Assembly (NCBI GenBank): GCA_023053685.1
Contig: JALIGW010000313.1
Span: forward strand, 17,707-81,706
Origin: Diadophis punctatus similis
Taxonomy: Eukaryota > Chordata > Lepidosauria > Squamata > Dipsadidae
Direction: 5' to 3'
DNA length: 64,000 nt
Made by a program: the position numbers and the translations under genes. Positions 33,647 to 44,459 of the stretch are shown here, piece by piece (the first letter of the stretch is position 1; every line of letters begins with the position of its first letter). The notes beneath the pieces are model-generated. The model had not been told where the DNA came from. It saw only the letters and a list, made by a program, of their open reading frames with translations, and made no database searches.

Positions 33647-33891
33647 TATAATATAACATATTAATACAAATGCGCTGATTGATTTCAGACAGATGCATCA
33701 TAAACCAGAATTTTCTTCCATTATGAATTAATGGCGGCCAGAAATATTTCAACCTCAACTGAAGAACCATTTCAATGGTGATGATCTTCTCTGATACAAG
33801 ATTATACCCTCTGGTTACCCCATAATAAGCTACCACAGCTGCTAATGGGTTGCTCAGTTGAGCATTTTTCCATTTATTTATGAATGGCTAC

Positions 33892-34062
<171 letters not shown>

Positions 34063-34965
34063 ATAGATAGAATTCTTTATTGGCCAAGTGTAATTGGACA
34101 CACAAGGAATTTGTCTTTGGTGCATATGCTCTCAGTGTACATAAAAGAAAAGATACATTTGTCAAGAATGGTTGTCATAGGGTTCAAGTAAGCAATCAGG
34201 AAACAATCAATATGAATATAAATCGTAAGGATACAAGCAACAAGTTACAGTCATACAGTCATAAGTGGGAGGAGATGGGTGATAGGAACGATGAGAAAAA
34301 CTAATAGTAATAGTAATGCAGCCTAGTGAATAGTTTGACAGTGGTGAGGGAATTATTTGTTTAGCAGAGTGAGGGCGTTTGGGAAAAAACTGTTCTTGTG
34401 TCTAGTTGTCTTGGTGTGCAGTACTCTATAGCGACGTTTTGAGGGTAGGAGTTGAAGCAATTTATGTCCAGGATGCGAGGGGTCAGTAAATATTTTCACG
34501 GCCCTCTTTTTGACTCGTGCAGTATACAGGTCCTCAATGGAAGGCAGGTTGGCAGTAATTGTTTTTTCTGCAGTTCTGATTATCCTCTGAAGTCTGTGTC
34601 TGTCTTGTTGGGTTGCAGAACCGAACCAGACAGTTATAGAGGTGCAGATGACAGACTCAATGATTCCTCTGTAGAACTGGATCAGCAGCTCCTTGGGAAG
34701 TTTTAGCTTCCTGAGTTGGCGCAGAAAGAACATTCTTTGTTGTGCTTTTTTGATGACGTTTTTGATGTTAGATGACCATTTTAGGTCTTGAGATATGATG
34801 GAACCTAGAAATTTGAAGGTCTCTACTGTTGATACTGTGTTGTCTAGTATTGTAAGAGGTGGTAGGATGGGAGGGTTTCTCCTAAAGTCTAGCACCATTT
34901 CTACGGTTTTGAGTGTGTTCAGTTCCAGATTGTTCCGGTCACACCACAAGATCGCACCGGAAGAT
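34063..34965 (-). mobile_element. LINE 3' end (CR1/L2 superfamily), near-intact C-terminal frame
   Basis: The minus strand frame 34353-35021 encodes FKFLGSIISQDLKWSSNI, KKAQQRMFFLRQLRKL, FYRGIIESVICTSITVWFGS, RIIRTAEKTITANLPSIED and DPSHPGHKLLQLLPSKRRYR, ending HKNSFFPNALTLLNK. The first 33 codons of that frame are microsatellite and not part of the LINE. The 3' UTR on the minus strand ends 'ccaataaagaattct' and then microsatellite. Sister copies are at 37286 and 49669. Confidence 0.92.
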
Positions 34966-34973
34966 GGAAATGA

Positions 34974-35012
34974 TGATGATGGTGATGATGATGATGATGA
35001 TGATGGTGATGA
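34974..35012. repeat. (GAT)n microsatellite
   Basis: About 13 GAT units lie between a minus-strand LINE and a plus-strand LINE fragment. Confidence 0.95.
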
Positions 35013-35015
35013 TTT

Positions 35016-35460
35016 GGACATTTTGGACCGAAAAACCAGAAAACTAATGACAATGCACTACAGTTTACATCCACGTGGTGACACTGGTAGGTTTTACCTG
35101 CCCCGAATATCAGGTGGCAGAGGACTACTACAAGTAAAGCAAACAGTTGAAGAAGAAAAGCATGCATTGGCAGACTATTTAAAACAAAGTCAAGAACATC
35201 TATTAACTGACGTAAAGAACAAAAATGTACTGAAGGTCCAACAGACGAAACAAGAATACAGGAAAAAAAATGTGATAAAATCAAGAATGGAGAGTTGGCA
35301 AAATGAAGCATTGCATGGCCAATTTCTGAAAAAAAAATAAAAGACAAAGTGGACAGTGAAAAAACTTGGTTATGGCTAACAACTGGTACTTTAAAGAAAG
35401 AAACAGAATCACTGATCCTGGCTGCACAAGAACAGGCACAAATGCCATAAAGGCCACCAT
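35016..35460 (+). mobile_element. Non-LTR retrotransposon C-terminal fragment, R2/NeSL-like signature
   Basis: Encodes ILDRKTRKLMTMHYSLHPRG, FYLPRISGGRGLLQVKQTVE and ESWQNEALHGQFLKKK. After a frame change it has TWLWLTTGTLKKETESLI and AAQEQAQ. This differs from every other LINE in the window. The motif DRKTRKLMT...GGRGL is known from non-LTR elements with C-terminal zinc-finger regions; the clade call is tentative. Confidence 0.7.
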
Positions 35461-35924
35461 AATCAGTCTTGTTCGAAAGACCTGTGTGAGATTCGCTCTT
35501 CAGTTTTAGGCAGCTATCAAAGATCAGAAATTATCTTCATGCTAACAGTTTAAGCATGGCAGAAACTAGAACTTGTGCTTGCCAGCAAGGGAGAGGTGAA
35601 GCTAGCAGTACTTCTAAGGCGCTGATAGTTCCTATTAAGGTATAATTCTTGGATAAGGGTTAATAATTCCTACCCTCTCGTTACCTTGTTAATTTGTTAT
35701 TCTTTTGGTGTTGCTTTACAACTAATCCATATTTGTCCAACAATCCCTGGTATTGATTCTGTGGGGTTTTCCTTCTAATTGAATTCTGCAGCTTAGCCAA
35801 ATAGAGAACACACAGATACACACGCACACCCTTCCTTGATATAGCTCAAAGTTGCATCCTCTTATCTAATGCACCCATTTAACATTTTGTGTTTTAAGAC
35901 AAAGGATACCACCTTGGGTGAAGC
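35461..35924. other. No recognised gene
   Basis: May include a continuation of the LINE fragment at the left. Otherwise unremarkable. Confidence 0.35.
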
Positions 35925-36209
35925 CAGGGGTGAAATCCAGCAGGTTCTAACAGGTTCTGGAGAACCGGTAGTGGAAATTTTGAGTAGTTCGGCGAACCGG
36001 TAGCGGAAATTTTGAGTAGTTCTGAGAACTGGCAAATACCACCTCTGGCTGGCCCCAGAGTGGGATGGGAATGGAGATTTTGCAGTATCCTTCCCCTGCC
36101 ATGCCCACCAAGCCACACCCACCAAGCCACACCACGCCCACCAAGCCACACCACGCCCACCAAGCCACGCCCACAGAACCGGTAGTAAAAAAATTGGATT
36201 TCACCACTG
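35925..36209 (-). mobile_element. hAT-like element ('gtgggcgtggctt' family), inverted
   Basis: CAGGGGTGAAATCCAGCAGG to TTGGATTTCACCACTG, with flanks ggtgaagc and ggtgaaac (7 of 8). It has the single-copy form of the 'tttgcagtatccttcccct' segment and five 'ccaccaagccac' units. Confidence 0.88.
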
Positions 36210-37275
36210 GGTGAAACCAACAGTGCTGACGTAGAACCATCAACGATGCCTGATGCTTTAGTTAGACACGGATTTCTTTTCCGTTGTTTTTAGTGCCCTT
36301 CTGATAAAAGAAGGAAGTTGATCAATACTTGCATTTGTCCATTCTAATGGAAAAGTAAATGTTTCTACCCGAACATAGTGGGGGTTCCCATTGAGTTCTA
36401 GAAATGTTTCTAGACAACTCCAAAGCTCATTTCCCATTTGTTTTTGTTTTTTCATAAATATATTTATTGTACATTTTTCTTTATAATACATCCCCTTTCC
36501 AAGCCGGGAAGATCATTAGCACCTCGTTAGGGGTGGGAAAAAAACTACATTCGGAGTATAAGATGCACCCAAATTTTCAGCCTCTTTTAGGGAGGAAAAA
36601 GATGCGTCTTATACTCCGAAAAATATGGTATATTTCTTTCCATCAAAGATGGTCAAGAAGAGGGTTTTTTCCCCCTCCTGATTTTAATTTATTTGTATTC
36701 CTAAGCGTCCCTTCTTACTTGACACACTACGAAGGTAGCTTTCTACCCAGGGAGGATTAGCTGCATTGGTCTGCATCAAGAATAATAACGACTACAAAAC
36801 AATAGTTGGCACAGCTTTTGGAGGAGATGGCAAGGTGGACTTTTTGCTGTGAAGTAAGGAGGTTAACCAGCAAGGGAAGACAGTCCCTTTAAAAGAGACC
36901 AATTCCCAGGATGTGATTGTGACATATTGCTGGTATCATTGGCTTGGCCATGATCCAGCTCCATAGGCTATTTATTTGCTAAAATTTCTGGCTGAGACAT
37001 GTAGCAAAAAAACTGTGGAAGATAAATTCTCTTTAGCGAATTGGTTGTGTTCCATTCTCGTTTAACTGAAAGATAAATCTTTGCAGTTACATTTATTTTT
37101 GGGAGTTTTTTTAAAAAATTTTATTTTATTTACCTCATTCTGGATCTCCTTCCACTGGATTCCCCCCCCCCTAGCTACCTTTTGATTATGGTGTAGATGT
37201 TTTGCTTCCTTTACTTATTTCCTTTTTCCAGTCCTCTGTTTTGCCTTCTCCTTCGACTTTATTGGGACTGGTTTT
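36210..37275. other. Unique stretch except a short MITE
   Basis: Contains the MITE at 36548-36630. No exon recognised. Confidence 0.4.
36548..36630. mobile_element. Short MITE related to the 26887 mariner-like element
   Basis: 'cattcggagtataagatgca' to 'gcgtcttatactccgaaaaa', 83 bp. It corresponds to the right-hand end (27808-27886) of the 1-kb element, as if that inner inverted repeat moved or survived alone. Confidence 0.7.
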
Positions 37276-37945
37276 AGAATAGAATAGAATAGAATTCTTT
37301 ATTGGCCAAGTGTGATTGGACACACAAGGAATTTGTCTTTGGTGCGTATGCTCTCAGTGTACATAAAAGAAAAGATACATTTGTCAAGAATGGTTGTCAT
37401 AGGGTTCAAGTAAGCAATCAGGAAACAATCAATATGAATATAAATCGTAAGGATATAAGCAACAAGTTACAGTCATACAGTCATAAGTGGGAAGAGATGG
37501 GTGATAGGAACTATGAGAAAAACTAATAGTAATAGTAATGCAGCCTAGTGAATAGTTTGACAGTGGTGAGGAAATTATTTGTTTAGCAGAGTGATGGCGT
37601 TTGGGAAAAAAACTGTTCTTGTGTCTAGTTGTCTTGGTGTGCAGTGCTCTATAGCCACGTTTTGAGGGTAGGAGTTGAAGCAATTTATGTCCAGGATGTG
37701 AGGGGTCAGTAAATATTTTCACAGCCCTCTTTTTGACCCGTGCAGTATACAGGTCCTCAATGGAAGGCAGGTTGGCAGTAATTGTTTTTTCTGCAGTTCT
37801 GATTATCTTTTGAAGTCTGTGTCTGTCTTGTTGGGTTGCAGAACCAAACCAGACAGTTATAGAGGTGCAGATGACAGACTCAATAATTCCTCTGTAGAAC
37901 TGTATCAGCAGCTCCTTGGGAAGTTTGAGCTTCCTGAGTTTCTGA
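37276..37945 (-). mobile_element. LINE 3' end, sister of 34063, with AGAAT repeat at the junction
   Basis: Very close to 34063-34965 over its length. The minus frame encodes LRKLKLPKELLIQFYRGIIE and ITVWFGSATQQDRHRLQKII. Four AGAAT units (37276-37295) mark the 3' end. One frame shift near the C-terminus ('gggaaaaaaac'). Confidence 0.92.
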
Positions 37946-37964
37946 TGAAAAGGTCTCCTTCGTT

Positions 37965-38215
37965 TGTTTGTTTGTTTATTTAGCAAGATAGCTTTATTTA
38001 TTCATTTATTCATTCATTCAGTGGCTTACAGAAACCCCAATACAAAAGACAATAAATCTCATCCCCTGGCAACAGCAATAAAGCCAACCACTGGACGAGA
38101 TCCAGATCACCCTGGGATCCCCCAGGCTCATTGGCAGAACCATGTCTTCAGGGCCTTTCGAAAGAATGTCAAGGCGGGGACCAATCTTATCTCCGCAGGG
38201 ATGATGTGCCACAGG
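37965..38215 (-). mobile_element. L2-like LINE 3' end, decayed
   Basis: Plus strand 'aaccatgtcttcagggcctttcg' (first 20 bases diagnostic) and 'ggggaccaatcttatctccg' match 6920-7000 of the nested LINE at 6661. It has a GTTT/ATTC simple tail. It joins the next LINE at 38216 without spacer. Confidence 0.75.
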
Positions 38216-38850
38216 AAGAGAAACCGCTCCAAGCTTGATTGCAAAAAATTCGACTTCAACAACAGAGGGGTCAATGCCTGGAACACTTTACCTGACTCAA
38301 TAGTTTCTTCCCCAAACCCCAAAAACTTCAACCTCAGATTATCTACCATCGACCTCACCCCATTCCTAAGAGGTCGGTAAGGGGCGTGCATAAGCGCACA
38401 ATCGTGCCTACCGTTCCTGTCCTAATGTATTTATTTTATTTATTTTATTTATTAGTGACATTTATATACCGCCTCACAGTACAAGTACTCTCTGTAAGCG
38501 GTTTACACCAGTAAGCAATATATAGTTATATTGCCCCCAACAATCTGGGTCCTCATTTTACCTACCTCGGAAGGATGGAAGGCTGAGTCAACTTTGAGGC
38601 GGTGAGATTTGAACCGCTGACCTGCTGATCACAGTCAGCTAAAGTGGCCTGCAGTACCCCACTCTAACCGCTGCGCCACCTCGGCTCTTATATGTACCCA
38701 TATATTCATACCTCTTTTACTCTTATTCTTGCTTGTACTATTACATATATATTCAATCATGTTTTACTGTTTATACTTTGCTTATAATCATATATGCTTG
38801 ACAAATAAACAAATACAAATAATACAAATACAAATACCATAGAGAAGGCC
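38216..38850 (+). mobile_element. LINE 3' end of the 2650 family, split by a SINE
   Basis: Encodes SKLDCKKFDFNNRGVNAWNT and LSTIDLTPFLRGR before TAA. The 3' UTR continues to 38421, is interrupted by a SINE, and resumes at about 38699 to 'cttgacaaataaacaaatac'. Confidence 0.9.
38422..38698 (-). mobile_element. tRNA-SINE, subfamily with (TTTA) tail, inserted in a LINE
   Basis: Full length in reverse: tail TTTATTTTATTT, 'atataccgcctcacagtaca', 'caacaatctgggtcctcatt', B-box complement 'gagatttgaaccgc' and head 'ctaaccgctgcgccacctc'. The flanking LINE sequence suggests a short duplication around 'atgta'. Confidence 0.85.
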
Positions 38851-38960
38851 CTTCTTCTTGGTCCCATTCAATGGACCTCCTTGAGGGAGGGAAGCCATAG
38901 TGTATTCTGATGGTTGTGTAGATTTAACTTGGAAAAGGTGGCCCTTCAAATAACCTCCTT

Positions 38961-39068
38961 CATTTATTTATTTATTTATTTATTTATTTATTTGTTTGTT
39001 TGTTTGTTTGTTTGTTTGTTTGTTTGTTTATTTATTTATTTATTATTTATTTATTTATTTATTTATTT
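38961..39068. repeat. (TTTA)n/(TTTG)n microsatellite
   Basis: TTTA, then about ten TTTG, then TTTA units. It is the tail side of the minus-strand LINE that follows. Confidence 0.96.
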
Positions 39069-39735
39069 AGTCAATCTCGTATTAGATAATACATATACTG
39101 TAAGTATATACATGATTTGAATACATGAGATGATTACAAATAAAAGGGACCATTAGGACAGGGACGGTAGCCACACTTGTGCGCTTATGCACGCCGCTTA
39201 CAGACCTCTTAGGAATGGGGTGGGGTCAACGGTAGACAGTCTAAGGTTAACGTTTTTGAGGTTTGGGGATGAAACCATAGAGTCGGATAGTGTATTCCAG
39301 GCATTGACCACTCTGTTGCTGAAGTCGTATTTTCTGCAATCGAGTTTGGAGCTGTTTACGTTAAGTTTGTATCTATTGTGTGCTCATGTATTGTTGTGGT
39401 TGAAGCTGAAGTATTCATTGACAGGTAGAACATTGTAGCGGATAATTTTATGAACTACGCTTAGGTCGTACCGAAGGCGGCGTAGTTCTAAGTTGTCTAA
39501 GCCCAGAATTTAAAGTCTGGTGGTATAAGATATTCTGTTGCGAGCAGAGGAGTGGAGGACTCTTCTCGTGAAATATCTCTGGACATGTTCAATTGTATTA
39601 ATGTCTGATATGCAGTGCGGGTTCAAGACAGGTGAGCTGTATTTGAGAATTGGTCTAGCAAATGTTTTGTGTGCTCTGGTTAGTAGTGTAATATTACCAG
39701 AGAAGAAGCTACGCAAGATTATGCTTGACTCCTGA
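39069..39735 (-). mobile_element. LINE 3' end of the 2650 family
   Basis: The minus strand carries MRSFFSGNITLLTRAHKTFA and ARPILKYSSPVLNPHCIS, later decayed by stops and frame shifts. The 3' UTR is 'gggacggtagccacacttg' reversed. Confidence 0.88.
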
Positions 39736-40406
39736 AGATTTCATTGACAAGTTTTCTTAGGAACGGTATAGAAGTATCTTCCGTGGTTTATTTCAGGATT
39801 TTGTTCTGTTTCCCAAATTTCCCAGTCCAGCATCCAGCCTTAATGTTAAAATACCACTTGGGCCCAACCCTGGTTAGGTCCTAAGCCTAGACAAGGTGCT
39901 GCCATTTGTGAAAACTGTTTCCTTGACTGCATGTGAGTTGATTTGTTCCACTCTTTGGTAAAGTAACAGATCAGTTAAGCACTGATAGGACGCTGGATGG
40001 AAGTTGGGAATTGAAATCCAACTGGAAGATTGGGAACTAAATCTGATTTATCTGGAAAGCTCTTGATTAGAAAAAAAAAAGTCCCTGATAAAATATTGCA
40101 TACATTGCATACATTGCAATGTATTGCATACATTCTAATGGCCTGTCAGGAGAGAAGTGATAATAAAGTGTTAGGAATAGGAATAGGTAATATATAACAG
40201 AAGTGCTATTCTTCCTTGCTATCTGTGGTTTCCAGAAAATAATGGTGAATGAAACCACAATGAGGCGATATATGCAAATAAGTTTTGGGAATTATCCAGG
40301 AACATATATTGAGTGTTCTGATGCTTCTCTTTGTTACCAGAAATAGAACATCAAGACACACTATAAGACAATGTCCATTCACAAACATTAGACAAAGCCT
40401 CTATAT
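39736..40406. other. Unique stretch, no recognised gene
   Basis: No repeat or exon recognised apart from a short TGCATACAT repeat at 40094-40130. Confidence 0.4.
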
Positions 40407-40724
40407 CCGTGATGGCGAACCTATGGCACGCGTGCCCAAAGTGGCACGTGAAACCATGTCGCCCAGCACTCACAGCTTTGCCTGTTTGTCTTCTGGGTTC
40501 CTGGCGCGTATGCGTGTGCGATGATCAGCTGTCCTTGATGCGCACGACAGTGCCAAAAACCGGTATGCGCATGCGCGCTGGCCAGCTGGTTGTCATGTGC
40601 GCATGTGTGCCAGAACCTGGAAGTTCTGCTTTTCTGGAGCGTGGCCCCGATGAGCACGCACACTGCCCCGACGAGCGTGCACATGCGTGACATTTCTTGG
40701 TGCCGAAAAGGTTCACCATCACTG
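40407..40724 (+). mobile_element. hAT-like element ('gatggtgaacc' family) with perfect 8-bp TSD
   Basis: CCGTGATGGCGAACCTATGG to AAAGGTTCACCATCACTG, flanked by ctctatat on both sides (40399-40406 and 40725-40732). The first inner base of the CAG terminus is mutated. GC-rich interior. Confidence 0.88.
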
Positions 40725-40732
40725 CTCTATAT

Positions 40733-41340
40733 GATTTGCTTGGCTTGGCTTAGCTTAGTTCAAAGTTCAAGTTAGCCATTATGCTTCATAATCCATGCTT
40801 CATAACTTATAGAACTATGAGATCCCAGCCATTGTGCCGTATTCAAGAAGGCATGATCAAAGAAAATTCTGTTTAGTAGGCTGGTGAATCCAATCCAGTG
40901 GAGACTAGTTGCACCCGGAACAGCAATTTTGTGATAAGTAGCTAAATGAAGACTCCCTTTTCCAAATCAATCTCTCCTTCCTGCCAGCTTTGCTTCTTCT
41001 TTCTCTCCTTTCTGATCGGTCTGTCTAGCCCTCCTTCCTTCTCGCTGTCACAACATCTCTTTGCCACTTTCCCCAGCTTGAATTTTAATCAGCAACGCTT
41101 CTCTGCTAGCAAATGCATGGAGGAAAACACAATAATTGCAACCGAGCAATCTATCTTGTAGCCATTGCTGGAGCTGATGTATTGATTTTTCTTTCCTGGT
41201 TCTCTTGGGGAAAAAAAAATGCACTGATGTCTTTGGCTTCTGGGATATTCTTGTGGACTAGGAAAAGGAAAGTCTGTATTGGAAGACTCCAAGGGGCTGA
41301 GAGAGAGGACACTCTTTATTTCCTGGAATAAAAAGGCTTT
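40733..41340. other. Unique stretch, no recognised gene
   Basis: No repeat or exon recognised. Confidence 0.4.
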
Positions 41341-41640
41341 GTTGTTGTTAGTTGCGAAGTCGTGTCCGACCCATCGCGACCCCATGGACAACGTTCCTCC
41401 AGGCCTTCCTGTCCTCTACCATCCTCTGGAGTCCATTTAAGCTCATGCAGACTGCTTCAGTGACTCCATCCAGCCATCTCATTCTCTGTCATCCCCTTCT
41501 TCTTTTGCCCTCAATCTTTCTCAGCATTAGGCTCTTCTCCAGTGAGTCCTTCCTTCTCATTTGGTGGCCAAAGTATTTGAGTTTAGAAGGATCTGGCCTT
41601 CTAAAGAGCAGTCAGGGTTGATCTCCTCTAGGACTGACCA
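41341..41640 (-). mobile_element. Bov-B (RTE) LINE 3' end
   Basis: 'gaagtcgtgtccgacccatc' and 'gcgaccccatggacaacg' are the hallmark of the Bov-B ORF2 end. The minus strand encodes SMGSRWVGHDFATNN at its C-terminus. Bov-B is abundant in squamates and known for horizontal transfer. This copy is 5'-truncated. Confidence 0.85.
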
Positions 41641-41698
41641 GTTTAGGCTTAGGTGTTAGAGAAAACTCAGAAGGATTTCCAACCTGGTTGGTATGCAA

Positions 41699-41975
41699 GA
41701 ATAGCAATAGCAATAGCACTTAGACTTATATACCGCTTCATAGTGCTTTAAGCCCTCTCTAAGCGGTTTACAGAGTTCAGCATATTGCCCCCAACAATCT
41801 GGGTCCTCATTTTACAGACCTTTTACAGACCTAACTCAAGGTTGACTCAGCCTTCCATCCTTCCGGGGTAGGTAAAATGAGGACCCGGATTGTTGGGGGC
41901 AATATAAATATACATTGCTTACTGGTGTAAACCACTTAGAGAGTACTTGCACTGTGAGGCGGTATATAAATCTCA
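41699..41975. mobile_element. Head-to-head pair of truncated tRNA-SINEs
   Basis: 41699-41818 is a minus copy (tail first: 'aatagcaatagcacttagac', then 'caacaatctgggtcctcatt'). 41830-41975 is a plus copy of the other subfamily ('gtaaaatgaggacccggatt', 'gaggcggtatataaatctca'). Both lack heads. The pair forms an inverted repeat with arms of roughly 80 bases. Confidence 0.8.
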
Positions 41976-41976
41976 A

Positions 41977-42075
<99 letters not shown>

Positions 42076-42077
42076 AT
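41976..42077. repeat. (AAAT)n microsatellite
   Basis: About 25 AAAT units grown from the tail of the preceding SINE. Confidence 0.97.
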
Positions 42078-42079
42078 GC

Positions 42080-42300
42080 ACGCCATCGCCAACTGCTCTT
42101 CTGATTTCTGCGCACCGGTCAGCTGGTTTTCGTGGGTGCCGGAGCGCCAGAAAATGGCCTGAAAACAGCCAAAAAACCAGGCCATTTTTTGGCCGTTTCT
42201 GGGCCCTTCTTCAGGCCATTTCCGGTGCTCTGACATGTGCACGTACATGCACGTGTGTTCTGGTTTGGGCGCTCGGTGCCGAAAAGGTTCGCCATCCCTG
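42080..42300 (+). mobile_element. Right part of a 'gatggtgaacc' hAT-like element
   Basis: Ends 'gaaaaggttcgccatccctg' followed by ccctagac. The left end is lost into the AAAT array. Confidence 0.75.
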
Positions 42301-42842
42301 CCCTAGACTGACCTTCTGAAGGAAGGAGGCATCCAGTCTTGGTTGGACGCAACCTGATAATAACAGCAGGGAGGAAAGAAAGCCGGACTAACTCAGTTCT
42401 GGCTTTTCTTGCAAGCTGGCTTTGACTGCCTTCAATGTTCCGTGTTTCATGTTTCGTTTTGCCCATCCAGGGGTTAATTGCCTTGCATATCTGCCAGCTG
42501 CCGGGCTTCCAGGAACAAGAGTTCTGGGTTTCTAACCCTCCATCATAAATCAAGTCGAAACAACCGTCGAGGGGGAAATAAATAAATAAAATGGCCTCAT
42601 CGGGTGAACTTCTGAGAGGTCTTGAGCCATCGGATAGATCAATGCAGCTAAGGCGGACAAAAAGGGTTTCCTTCGGAGAAGGTCAAGGAAAACCAAGAAA
42701 GGTTGAGTAAGTAAGAGAGAAGAAGCAGAGGGGAGGGAGAGATTTAGCAGACTCTAAGACTCATCGGTGCAACCATATTATATAGGTCATCTGGTGTACG
42801 GGAAATGAAAGAAGGGTGAGCCGAATAGATTTTGGGTACCAG
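42301..42842. other. Unique stretch, no recognised gene
   Basis: No repeat or exon recognised. Confidence 0.4.
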
Positions 42843-42855
42843 TATAAGATTCAGT

Positions 42856-43203
42856 GGAGACGCGGTGGCTCAGGGGCTAAGACGCTGAGCTTGCCGATCA
42901 GAAAGGTCGGCAGTTCAGCAGTTCGAATCCCTAGCGCTGCGTAACGAAGTGAGTTCCCGTTACTTGTCCCAGCTTCTGCCAACCTAGCAGTTCGAAAGCA
43001 CGTAAAAAATGTAAGTAGAAAAATAGGGACCACCTTGGGAAGGTAACAGCGTTCCCTGCGTCTTCGGGGTTTAGTCATGCCGGCCACATGACCACAGAGA
43101 TGTCATCAGACAGCGCTGGCTCTTCGGCTTAGAAACGGAGATGAGCACCGCCCCCTAGAGTCGGGAACGACTAGCAAGTATGTGCGAGGGGAACCTTTAC
43201 TTT
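42856..43203 (+). mobile_element. Sauria-type SINE, full length with 13-bp TSD
   Basis: A-box-like 'cggtggctcaggggctaaga', B-box 'cagttcgaatccc', body 'ccagcttctgccaacctagc', 'cttcggcttagaaacggaga' and the end 'ggggaacctttactttta'. Flanked by tataagattcagt at 42843-42855 and 43204-43216. This family is squamate-specific in my knowledge and is mobilised by Bov-B, whose end is also present at 41341. Confidence 0.9.
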
Positions 43204-43254
43204 TATAAGATTCAGTAGTTGGCCAGGCAGGCTGCTTGACTGTTATATTTTTTG

Positions 43255-43460
43255 TTTATATCCCGCCTTTATTATTTTTATAAATAATTCAAGGTGCAAA
43301 CATATCTCATGCACCTTCCTTCCTCACATCTATAACCCTTAAGGTGAGTTGGCTGAGAGAGAGAGAGAGTGTGTGACTAGCTTAAAATCACCCAGCCAGC
43401 TTTCATGCCTAAATCAGGACTCAAACTCACCACCTTCTGGTGAATGGCCCAAAATTATCC
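43255..43460 (-). mobile_element. MIR-like tRNA-SINE, reverse
   Basis: 'tatcccgcctttattatttt', 'tcacccagccagctttcatg' and 'ggactcaaactcaccacct' are tail, body and B-box side. It carries a short (GA)n at 43355. Confidence 0.78.
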
Positions 43461-43504
43461 ACTTGGCTTTTGTGTCAAAGAACTCACCCTCTCCTAATCA
43501 ATTA

Positions 43505-43718
43505 GTGAAGCAACCTAGGACTAAGGAAAAAAAATTCCTAACAATGAGAACAATTAACCAGTGGAACAGCTTGCCTTCAGAAGTTGTGGGTGCTCCATCA
43601 CTGGAGGCTTTTAAGAAGAGACTGGGTGGTCATTTGTCTGAAATGGTATAGGATCTCCTGCTTGAGCACGGGGTTGGACTAGAAGACCTCCAAGGTCCCT
43701 TCCCACTTGGTTATTCTG
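43505..43718 (+). mobile_element. CR1 LINE 3' end
   Basis: Encodes LTMRTINQWNSLPSEVVGAP and SLEAFKKRLGGHLSEMV before TAG, followed by 'ggggttggactagaagacct'. Confidence 0.9.
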
Positions 43719-43932
43719 AATTCTGAGATACCACGTTGGTTGGTATCAAGATCTTCAGCATTTGCAAACTTCACCCAGAACAGGATGGGAAGATTGTCAG
43801 GTTTATAAGCAAGCGGGAATCTGGGCGAAAGTCAAATTTGGGAAGAGATTTGTTAGCCTGAGCAGGCAGCTTTGAGCCCAAAGCTGAAATCCCTGAAGTG
43901 TCATTTAATGCCTGTTTTTCAGTCCTCTAGAC

Positions 43933-44451
43933 CAGGGGTGTCAAACTCGATTTCATTGAGGGCCGCATCAGGATTGTGTTTGACCTCGGGGGGCTGGGGG
44001 TTGGGCGTGGCCATTGTGAGCATGGCCGGGGTTGGGCGTGGCTGGGGTTGGGTGTGGCCATGGGGGCGTGACATGGGACTTGTGTTGGGGGCACCTGTGG
44101 TGGCCAAGTGCTAATGCAGAACTTCCCGGAGACCCTCCTTCACTCTCCTTCCTTCCTTCCTCCCTTCCTCCCTTCCTCCCTTCCTCCCTTCCTCCCTTCC
44201 TTCCTTCCTTCCTTCCTTCCTTCCTTCCTTCCTTCCTTCCTTCCTCCCTTCCCTTCCCTTCCCTTCCCTTCCTTCTCCCCCCGCGCCCCATTTTCGCTGG
44301 CAGAGGGCTGCAGGAGGCCCCCCAAACTCCATTTTATCTGGTAGAGGCATCGCGGGCCGGTCCTTTGCTATTTCCAGGCCGGCCCCATGGGCCGGATCTA
44401 AGCACCCCATGTGCCGCATCCGGCCCGCGGGCCTTGAGTTTGACATCCCTG
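43933..44451 (+). mobile_element. hAT-like element ('gtgtcaaactcg' family) with perfect 8-bp TSD
   Basis: CAGGGGTGTCAAACTCGATT to CTTGAGTTTGACATCCCTG, flanked by ctctagac on both sides (43925-43932 and 44452-44459). The duplicated site fits the nTCTAGAn preference known for many hAT elements. It is invaded by a TTCC array at 44148-44275. Confidence 0.92.
44148..44275. repeat. (CTTC)n/(CTCC)n microsatellite
   Basis: Pyrimidine tetramers inside the hAT-like element. Confidence 0.96.
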
Positions 44452-44459
44452 CTCTAGAC

